NCBI RefSeq assembly: GCF_001792815.1
Contig: NZ_CP017674.1
Location: forward strand, 2,666,001 to 2,730,000
Direction of reading: 5' to 3'
Origin: Microbacterium sp. BH-3-3-3
GTDB taxonomy: Bacteria > Actinomycetota > Actinomycetes > Actinomycetales > Microbacteriaceae
Length of the DNA stretch: 64,000 nucleotides
Positions within the stretch are counted from its first letter, which is position 1. Each line of letters begins with the position of its first letter. Below, piece after piece: positions 32,581-40,915 of the stretch. The translations under genes and the position numbers were made by a program. The notes beneath the pieces are model-generated. The model had not been told where the DNA came from and did not search any database. It worked only from the letters and a program-made list of their open reading frames with translations.

Positions 32581-33225
32581 GTGCCCGCCGATCGCCTTCA
32601 TCTCGTGCGCCACGGAGAGGTCCACAACCCCCGTCGCGTGCTCTACGGTCGGCTCCCCGGATTCGGCCTGAGCGTCGACGGGCGGCAGATGGCGCGCCAG
32701 GCCGCCGAGTACGTCCACGGCCTCGGGCGGCCCGTCTCGGCCCTCATCGCCTCACCGCTGCAGCGCACCCGAGAGTCGGCGGAGCCCTTCGTGACGCTGT
32801 TCGGAATCGAGCCCGTGATCGATGAGCGGGTGATCGAGCCGACCAACGTCTTCGAGGGGCGGCGGATGAAGCGGGCGCTCGCCAACCCGCTGAACTGGCG
32901 GCATCTGCGTCAGCCCGCTGTTCCCAGCTGGGGTGAGCCCTACGAGCGCGTCGTGGCGCGGGTGACCGAGGCCATGGGCGACGCGTGGGAACGCGTCCCC
33001 TCGGGCGACGTCGTCATCGTCTCGCACCAGCTGCCGATCTGGGTGACCCACCTCGCCCTCTCCCACCAACCCACCCGCCACGACCCCCGCAAGCGCCGCT
33101 GCGCGCTGTCGAGCGTGACGAGCTTCGAACGGCGAGACGGCGCCGACGGCTCGACGCGCTGGGTCGAGGTGGCGTACGCCGAGCCGGCCACCACCGCCGG
33201 AGCCGTCGACGTAGGAGCCGTCTGA
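32581..33225 (+). CDS. Histidine phosphatase family protein
   Basis: 214 residues. LVRHGEVHNP is the RHG phosphohistidine motif; IASPLQRTRESAEP and VIVSHQLPIW give the second Arg and second His. Substrate unknown; homologues often precede the cytochrome c maturation genes in actinobacteria, as here. TAGACT and six bases precede the GTG, and the stop codon overlaps the ATG of the thioredoxin-like gene by one base, so this gene probably opens the operon. Confidence 0.92.
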   Translation: MPADRLHLVRHGEVHNPRRVLYGRLPGFGLSVDGRQMARQAAEYVHGLGRPVSALIASPLQRTRESAEPFVTLFGIEPVIDERVIEPTNVFEGRRMKRALANPLNWRHLRQPAVPSWGEPYERVVARVTEAMGDAWERVPSGDVVIVSHQLPIWVTHLALSHQPTRHDPRKRRCALSSVTSFERRDGADGSTRWVEVAYAEPATTAGAVDVGAV

Positions 33226-33830
33226 TGCGCCGAATCCTCACCGCCGCCGGAGCGATGGCCGCCGCCGCGGCCCTCGTGATGGGCCTCGCGGCCTGCACGC
33301 CCGACCCCCTCGCCGAGCAGTACCGGGCGGGTGACAACAAGGGCTACATCGCCGCCAACGGGCTGCAGTGGCAGGAGATCCCCGAGTCCGACCGCGGCGA
33401 GGCCGTGGAGTTCTCGGGCAGCCTCGACAACGGCTCACCGGTGTCGAGCGCCGACTACGCCGGCAAGGTGCTCGTCGTGAACTTCTGGTATGCCACGTGC
33501 GGCCCGTGCATCATCGAGGCCCCGCGCCTCGAGCAGGCCTATCAGAGCTTCCAGGGCCAGGACGTGGCCTTCCTCGGCATCAACACCTACGACCAGCCCG
33601 CCACGGCGCTGTCGTTCGCCCGCGATCACGGGGTGTCGTACTCGAGCGCGATGGCCGTCAACGACGGCGAGCTCAAGCTCGCCTTCGCCGACAAGACCCC
33701 CATCAACGCGACGCCCACCACCCTCGTGCTCGACAAGCAGGGCCGCGTCGCCGCCCGCGTCATCGGCGAGCTCCCCGAGGCCTCGATCCTCGAGTCCATG
33801 GTGCGCACGCTGGTCGCGGAGCCCGCGTGA
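33225..33830 (+). CDS. TlpA/ResA-type thiol-disulfide oxidoreductase (lipoprotein)
   Basis: 201 residues. A lipoprotein signal with lipobox LAAC places Cys at about residue 24; the thioredoxin domain has NFWYATCGPCIIEAP with the CGPC active site and a cis-Pro in INATPTTL. It would reduce apocytochrome c cysteines on the outer face of the membrane, receiving electrons from the CcdA protein encoded next. It shares one base with the preceding stop and overlaps the next start by four bases. Confidence 0.93.
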   Translation: MRRILTAAGAMAAAAALVMGLAACTPDPLAEQYRAGDNKGYIAANGLQWQEIPESDRGEAVEFSGSLDNGSPVSSADYAGKVLVVNFWYATCGPCIIEAPRLEQAYQSFQGQDVAFLGINTYDQPATALSFARDHGVSYSSAMAVNDGELKLAFADKTPINATPTTLVLDKQGRVAARVIGELPEASILESMVRTLVAEPA

Positions 33831-34556
33831 ACCCGGGCGCTCTCGTCTTCGACGGCGCACTCTGGGTGGCTCTTCCCCTCGCGCTCGCCGCCGGTCTCAT
33901 CTCGTTCCTGTCGCCGTGCGTGCTGCCGCTCGTGCCGGGGTACCTGGGGTACATCGGCGGTGCCGTCGCCCCGCGCGGGGGCTCGGCATCCGGAGCCGGC
34001 CGGGGGCGCCTGCTCGGTGGGACCCTCCTGTTCATCGCGGGATTCACCGTGGTGTTCATGGCGATCAACGTGCTCGGCGGGGCCGCCGGCATGTTCTTCA
34101 CGCGCTACGGCGACGTCATCACGCGCGTCATGGGTGTCGTCATCATCCTCATGGGACTGGTGTTCATCGGCCTCTTCGGGGTGGCGCAGCGCTCGGTGCG
34201 GCTGCAGTCGCGCGACAACCTGGGCCTGATCGGTGCCCCCCTGCTCGGCATCGCGCTGGGCATCGGCTGGACCCCCTGCATCGGCCCGACGCTGGCGGCG
34301 ATCCTCTCGGTGTCGTACAACCTCGGCGACCCGGGTCGGGCGGCGCTGCTGGGACTGGCGTACTCGCTGGGGCTCGGCATCCCGTTCGTGCTGCTCGCCC
34401 TCGGCTTCGGGTGGGCGACGCGCTCGGTGTCGTTCGTGCGCAAGCACATCCGCGTCGTCAACCTCATCGGCGGCGGCCTTCTCATCGCGCTCGGCCTGCT
34501 CATGGTCACGGGCGTCTGGGGCCAGTGGATGTCGACCCTGCAGGGAGTGATCGGCA

Positions 34557-34576
<20 letters not shown>
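33827..34576 (+). CDS. ccdA: Cytochrome c biogenesis protein CcdA
   Basis: 249 residues, six helices. FLSPCVLPLVPGYLGYIGG and GWTPCIGPTLAAIL carry the two conserved membrane Cys, each in a P-C pair, that relay electrons from thioredoxin to the ResA-like protein. GTG start overlaps the previous stop by four bases. The 3' end overlaps the next gene by 20 bases if the upstream start of that gene is used. Confidence 0.94.
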
Positions 34577-36290
<1,714 letters not shown>

Positions 36291-36294
36291 CACC

Positions 36295-37305
36295 ATGCCC
36301 GGAACCGACCCGCTTCTCCTCGACGAGATCTCCCTCCTCCTGGTGTGGACGGCGGTCACCATCTACGTGCTGGCGTTCATCGCCTACGCGATCGACCTCG
36401 CACGACGCTCCGACCTCGCGCTGAAGGCGAAGGACGACGTCGTCGCCCGCGAGCTCGTCACCGCGGGGGGCGGGGGAGTGATCGGCGGATCCACCGGGTC
36501 GTCGGCATCCCCTGCCGCAGCGAAGCCCCGCTACCTCTGGGCGCGGCTGGGAACGGTGCTGACGGCGCTCGGGTTCGTATTCCACCTCACCGCGACCGTG
36601 CTGCGCGGCATCGCCGCCGAGCGGGTGCCGTGGTCGAACATGTACGAGTTCGCGATGACCGGTCTGCTGCTCATCATCGCGGTGTACCTCGCCGTGCTCA
36701 CCCGCTACGACCTGCGCTTCCTGGGCGCGCTGATGACGGGCCTCACCGTGCTGCTGCTCGGCGGGGCGACGCTCGCGTTCCACGTCGAGGTCGTGCCGCT
36801 GGCCGACCCGCTGAAGTCGGTGTGGCTCGTGGTCCACGTGTTCGTCGCCAGCCTGGCCACGGCCCTGTTCGCCCTGGCGTTCGGTTTGTCGGTGGTGCAG
36901 CTCATCCAGACGCGCCGAGAACGCAAGCTCGCCGAGGCGGCGCCGTCGGACGACGCGCCCAAGCGCAGCTTCCTGCGGACGGTCCCCAAGGCCGACGCGC
37001 TGGAGTCGCTCGCCTACCGCTTCGCGATCGTCGGCTTCATCTTCTGGACGTTCACCCTCATCGCCGGGTCCATCTGGGCGAACGACGCGTGGGGCCGGTT
37101 CTGGGGCTTCGACACCAAGGAAGTCTGGACCTTCGTGATCTGGGTGCTGTACGCCGGATACATCCACGCCCGCGCGACCCGCGGCTGGCGCGGCACCCGC
37201 TCGGCGTGGCTGTCGATCATCGGCTTCACCGCCGTGCTGTTCAACTTCACGATCGTGAACGTGTTCTTCAAGGGACTGCACGCGTACAGCGGTCTGACGA
37301 CCTGA
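36295..37305 (+). CDS. ccsB: Cytochrome c biogenesis protein CcsB (CcsA/ResC type)
   Basis: 336 residues, about eight helices. The heme-handling WWD-type motif reads WGRFWGFDTKEVW near 265, with external His in VVHVFVAS and YIHARATR, and NMYEFAMT near 120. A low-complexity Gly/Ser/Ala linker lies at residues 58-75. It forms the system II synthetase with ResB. TAGACT and six bases precede the ATG although ResB ends five bases upstream, so an additional internal promoter is possible. Confidence 0.95.
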   Translation: MPGTDPLLLDEISLLLVWTAVTIYVLAFIAYAIDLARRSDLALKAKDDVVARELVTAGGGGVIGGSTGSSASPAAAKPRYLWARLGTVLTALGFVFHLTATVLRGIAAERVPWSNMYEFAMTGLLLIIAVYLAVLTRYDLRFLGALMTGLTVLLLGGATLAFHVEVVPLADPLKSVWLVVHVFVASLATALFALAFGLSVVQLIQTRRERKLAEAAPSDDAPKRSFLRTVPKADALESLAYRFAIVGFIFWTFTLIAGSIWANDAWGRFWGFDTKEVWTFVIWVLYAGYIHARATRGWRGTRSAWLSIIGFTAVLFNFTIVNVFFKGLHAYSGLTT

Positions 37306-37323
37306 CGCGGGGCGTCGGTCTGC

Positions 37324-37389
37324 CCGTTGAGTGTCCAAGACACGCCGCGTGCCCGCTGTGCGTGGCGGCGTGTTGTGGACACTCAACGG
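37324..37389. repeat. Palindromic element, copy 1
   Basis: 24-bp arms at 37324-37347 and 37366-37389: CCGTTGAGTGTCCA and AGACACGCCG on the left, the near-exact reverse complement on the right (two mismatches), with an 18-base centre. It starts 18 bases after the ccsB stop and may also terminate transcription. Confidence 0.9.
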
Positions 37390-37509
37390 TCTTGTAGCCG
37401 CTGAGGGGCGCGCGCCGAGCGCGGGCGGTGCTCCGTCGCGCGCACGCCGCGAGCGGGCGGGCGCTCTTGCGGGGCCTCTGCCGTGGCTCGCGCCGCGGCC
37501 GGGGCTTGC

Positions 37510-37575
37510 CCGTTGAGTGTCCACGACACGCCGCGTGCCCGCCGTGCGTGGCGGCGTGTTGTGGACACTCAACGG
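37510..37575. repeat. Palindromic element, copy 2
   Basis: Same 24-bp arms as copy 1 (37510-37533, 37552-37575), differing by one base in the left arm. The distance to copy 1 is 186 bases. Confidence 0.9.
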
Positions 37576-37695
37576 TCTTGTAGCCGCTGAGGGGAGCCGG
37601 CCGAGCGCGGGCGGGGCTCCCTCGCGCACGCGCCGAGAGCGGGCGGGCGCTCTTGCCGGGTCTCTGCCGTGGCTTGCGCCGCGGCCGGACCCTTC

Positions 37696-37761
37696 CCGTT
37701 GAGTGTCCAAGACGCGCCGCATCTCCGCCACGCATAGCGGCGTGTCCTGGACACTCAATGG
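37696..37761. repeat. Palindromic element, copy 3
   Basis: Arms at 37696-37719 and 37738-37761, 186 bases after copy 2. The right arm contains the stop codon of the minus-strand DUF559 gene (37755-37757), so the element was present when, or used as, the gene end. Confidence 0.9.
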
Positions 37762-38645
37762 GGAGGTGCGGCCAGCAGGGCGCTGCGAACCGGTGCGACG
37801 ATGAGCTGGTTCGGCGCGTCGAGATGATGCGCGAGGACGCGGACGAGGGTCCATCCCGCGTCGCTGATCGCCCGCCACCGGTCGGCGTCGCGGCGGAACT
37901 GCGCGGCTTCAGCGTGATGGCGCCCGTCGTATTCCACGGCGACGCGCTGCTCGGGGTAGGCCATGTCGAGCCTGGCGACGAAGAGCCCCGAGGCTGTCCG
38001 GAGCGTCCAGTTGAGCTGGGGCTCGGGCAGACCGGCATCCACGAGGACGAGACGCACGGCGCTTTCGCGCGGTGACTCCGCACCCGGGCGAACGAGACCG
38101 GCCGCCTCACGGAGCGCCACCGCCCCGCGCCGTCGGGCGCGCATCGCCACCTCCTCGAGGTCCGGCACCGGATCGCCCTGGGCCACGAGCCAGTCGCCGA
38201 CCGCGACGAGGTCGTCCACGCGCAGCACGGCGCCGAGTTGCGCCCACGTCTCCGTTCGAGCGGCGACGGGCAGATCGTCGAGGAGGGTGATTCCGTCGGG
38301 CGGCATCACCAGGCGGTGTCCGGTGACCCTCGAAGTGCGGGGCTCCCGAGCGGGCGGTACCGCCGAGACGTGCAGCTCTTCGCCGTGCGGAAAAGGCAGC
38401 GGCATCCCCCACAGTGAGGCGGCCGTGACGTGGCTGAAGAACTGGCCCCCCGACATCCGCGGGAGGTACGCGTGGCATCGCTCCGCGACGGAACCGAGTC
38501 CGGGGTCGTCGCCGGCGTACCGGACGCCGTGGAACGGCGACCGCAGGTCGCGAGCGCGGAGCCTTCTGGGCGGGATGCCGAGACGGTCCGCGTCGCGAAC
38601 GTGGAACGCGGTGTCGAGCTCGGCGGGGAGAGGTCGAGGGTGCAT
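37755..38645 (-). CDS. DUF559 (Vsr-like endonuclease fold) domain protein
   Basis: 296 residues. The N-terminal half has an AbiEi-antitoxin-like winged-helix pattern (TAASLWGMPLP, then LHVSAVPP). The C-terminal 100 residues are DUF559: LNWTLRTASGLFVARLDMAYPEQRVAVEYDGRHH, then FRRDADRWRAISDAGWTLVRV, where the Asp of RLDMAY, Glu of VEYDG and following His match the nuclease-like core. Probably a DNA nuclease related to very-short-patch repair enzymes; no activity is known for this group. I use the ATG at 38645 (PRPLPAELD after it). The gene is flanked on both sides by copies of the same palindromic element. Confidence 0.82.
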   Translation of the reverse strand: MHPRPLPAELDTAFHVRDADRLGIPPRRLRARDLRSPFHGVRYAGDDPGLGSVAERCHAYLPRMSGGQFFSHVTAASLWGMPLPFPHGEELHVSAVPPAREPRTSRVTGHRLVMPPDGITLLDDLPVAARTETWAQLGAVLRVDDLVAVGDWLVAQGDPVPDLEEVAMRARRRGAVALREAAGLVRPGAESPRESAVRLVLVDAGLPEPQLNWTLRTASGLFVARLDMAYPEQRVAVEYDGRHHAEAAQFRRDADRWRAISDAGWTLVRVLAHHLDAPNQLIVAPVRSALLAAPPH

Positions 38646-38745
38646 GCCCGACAGCAGACACCGGGCACGGTGCCCCGCGCTGCGCGCCCCCGCCCCGCGT
38701 GTGGACAACCCTCCCTGTGGAGGACCCTCAGGCGCGGCCCGCCCT

Positions 38746-38810
38746 CCGTTGAGTGTCCAGAACACGCCGCGGCCGGGGGCGGCTCAACGGCGTGTCTTGG
38801 ACACTCAACC
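38746..38810. repeat. Palindromic element, copy 4
   Basis: Arms at 38746-38769 and 38788-38810 with a different centre (CGGCCGGGGGCGGCTCAA). It lies on the other side of the DUF559 gene from copies 1-3 and is followed directly by 15 G. Confidence 0.9.
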
Positions 38811-38825
38811 GGGGGGGGGGGGGGG
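38811..38825. repeat. Homopolymer of 15 G
   Basis: Uninterrupted G run between palindrome copy 4 and the stop codon of the YhgE gene (two bases away). Length may be unstable in the cell or mis-called by sequencing. Confidence 0.85.
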
Positions 38826-38827
38826 AA

Positions 38828-40915
38828 CTAGGCGACGGAGACCGCTGCGGCGCGCGCCGAGGTCGTGCGGCGACGCGTCACGATCAACGTCGTCACCACG
38901 AGCGACAGCACGGCCCACACCACCAGCCCGGCGATGCCGGCGGCGACCCCGCTCGACGACGACAGGGCGCCGAGCATCGCGTCGTACACCGGGGCGGTGG
39001 GCATGAGAGAGGCGGCGGCGGCGAGGGCCGGTGGCACCGTCGAGACGATCGTCGCCCCCAGGGCGAGGGCGCCGATCACCGCGGCGACCCAGCGTCCCGC
39101 TCCGCCGAACACGGCGACGAGGGCCTGGTGCACGGCGGCGAAGGCCACGCCCGCGGCGATGCAGATGACGGCGAACAGGGCCCAGTCGTCCCAGTCGTAC
39201 TGGGATGCCACCTGCACCACGCCCGCGACCAGCAGGCCCTGCACGGCGCCGACGGCAGCTGCGGGGGCGAAGCCGCGCAGGGCGACGAGCGCCGAGGGGC
39301 GTCGGCTCGTCAGCGCGCGCGCCGACACCGCCTGGAAGGCCACGAACGAGGCGAGCCCGCCGAACCACAGCACGGCCATGGCGAGCAGCGGAACGGCGGC
39401 CAGGCCGAAGAGCGAGTCGCTCGCGCCGGTGGCCGACACCGGGTCGGCGACGACATCGGCGAGGGTGGTCGCCTGGGCGTCGGAGTACTTCGGCAGCTGC
39501 GACACGGCGGTGTCGAGGCCGTCGGCGAGAGACGTGGTGCCGGATGCCACCTGGCTCACGCCGTCGGCGAGCTGACCGGCGCCGTCCTGGGCGCCCAGGG
39601 TGCCGGATGCCAGTTGTGCGGCGCCGGAGCTGAGGGCCGACGCGCCGGTGCCGAACTGCCGCGCGCCGTCGGCGAGCTGGTTCGCGCCGCCGGAGAGGGC
39701 GTCGATGCCGCCCGCGATCGTGTTGATCCCCGTCTCGGCCTCGCGCGCTCCGCCGGCGAGGCCGGCTGCGCCGTCGGCGAGCTGCTGGTTGGCGTCGGCG
39801 ATGGTGCGGATCCCGGCGGGGAGCTGCGAGGCCTGCCCGGCCAGCTCGCCGATCTTGGCCACCGTCTCGGTGGCCTGCGGGAGCGCCTTGTTGGCTTCGT
39901 CGGAGGCGTTGCGCAACGCCGTGCACTGCTCGGGGGTGCCGGTGCACTCGTCGGCCGCCTTCTGCAGGGCGGCGGCCGCATCGACCAGGGCGGTGTTCAC
40001 CTGCGGGGCGGCCTGCGCCAGGCGGGTGGCGGCGTCTTCGAAGCCGGGCGGGATCTGGTCGGCGAGGCCGTTGATCTGCGTGGCGAGCTGCTGGTTTCCG
40101 GCGGCGATGCCGTCGGCTCCGCCGGCCAGCTTGCCGACGCCGGTGGCGGCATCGCGCGTTCCCTGCGCGAGGGCGCCCGCGCCGCTCGAGAGCTGAGTGG
40201 CGCCGTCGGCCAGGGGTCCCGCGCCGCTCGCGAGCTGTCCTGCTCCGCTCGACAGCTGCGAGGCACCGTCGGCGAGCTGACCCAGACCGTCGCGCAGTCC
40301 GGTCGCGCCGGAGGCGGCCTGCCCGGCACCGTCGGCGAGCTGGTGCGCCCCGCTGGCGGCGGTGCCCAGCTGGTCGCCGAGGGTCGTGAAGCCGAGGAAG
40401 ACGTTCTTGAGGTACTGCGACGACAGCTCACTGCCGTAGACGCTCGAGGCGGTGGAGGCCAGGGTCGCGGTGATCGCACCGTCGACGACCCGGGCGTTGG
40501 GGGCCGTGGCGACGCCGATCGTGGCCTTCTCGGGGCTCTCTCCGGGGCGGGTCGACAGCGAGGCGGCCGTGAAGTTCTCGGGGATCGTCACGACGGCGGT
40601 GTAGGTGCCGTCGGCGAGGCCCGCCGCGGCATCCGCGTCGTTCGAGATGACCCAGTCGATGTTGCTCGACTGGTCGTCGGCGCCCTTGACCAGACCGCCG
40701 GTGAGCTGACGACCGAGCGGCACGAGCTGACCGTTCAGCTCGACGGCCTTGTCGTCGTTGACGATCGCGGCGGTGATGTTCTCGAGCCGGTCGGTGGGGT
40801 TGTACAGCGCGCCCACGAGGATGCCGCCGATGACGGCCGGCAGCAGCAGCACGCCGACGAGGGTGAGCCAGGTCACGGGGCGGCGCGAGCGGGAGCGCTC
40901 GACGGGGAGAGTCAT
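38828..40915 (-). CDS. YhgE/Pip domain membrane protein (ABC-2 permease-like)
   Basis: 695 residues. One N-terminal helix (VTWLTLVGVLLLPAVIGG), a large external part with many heptad repeats of the type LADGAxQLxSGA (about residues 190-470), then five to six C-terminal helices. This is the YhgE/Pip layout shared with type VII-like and lipid/peptide export systems. It overlaps the MMPL gene upstream by four bases and is therefore cotranscribed with it under the TetR-type regulator. Confidence 0.92.
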   Translation of the reverse strand: MTLPVERSRSRRPVTWLTLVGVLLLPAVIGGILVGALYNPTDRLENITAAIVNDDKAVELNGQLVPLGRQLTGGLVKGADDQSSNIDWVISNDADAAAGLADGTYTAVVTIPENFTAASLSTRPGESPEKATIGVATAPNARVVDGAITATLASTASSVYGSELSSQYLKNVFLGFTTLGDQLGTAASGAHQLADGAGQAASGATGLRDGLGQLADGASQLSSGAGQLASGAGPLADGATQLSSGAGALAQGTRDAATGVGKLAGGADGIAAGNQQLATQINGLADQIPPGFEDAATRLAQAAPQVNTALVDAAAALQKAADECTGTPEQCTALRNASDEANKALPQATETVAKIGELAGQASQLPAGIRTIADANQQLADGAAGLAGGAREAETGINTIAGGIDALSGGANQLADGARQFGTGASALSSGAAQLASGTLGAQDGAGQLADGVSQVASGTTSLADGLDTAVSQLPKYSDAQATTLADVVADPVSATGASDSLFGLAAVPLLAMAVLWFGGLASFVAFQAVSARALTSRRPSALVALRGFAPAAAVGAVQGLLVAGVVQVASQYDWDDWALFAVICIAAGVAFAAVHQALVAVFGGAGRWVAAVIGALALGATIVSTVPPALAAAASLMPTAPVYDAMLGALSSSSGVAAGIAGLVVWAVLSLVVTTLIVTRRRTTSARAAAVSVA

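Larger units (their letters stand above)
37324..37695. repeat. Two tandem 186-bp units, each a palindrome plus spacer
   Basis: The units start at 37324 and 37510. Each contains the palindrome followed by a GC-rich spacer that begins TCTTGTAGCCGCTGAGGGG and contains GCGGGCGGGCGCTCTTGC; the spacers are similar but diverged, so the duplication is not brand new. The short frames in them (for example ...SWTLNG...) are by-products of the palindrome and not genes. No protein gene is seen in 37306-37754. Confidence 0.85.

Noticed and set aside
37316..37760. Several 61-codon frames containing SWTLNG in both directions
   Set aside because: They arise from the palindromic arms read in frame; they have no start signals and differ only where the spacer differs.
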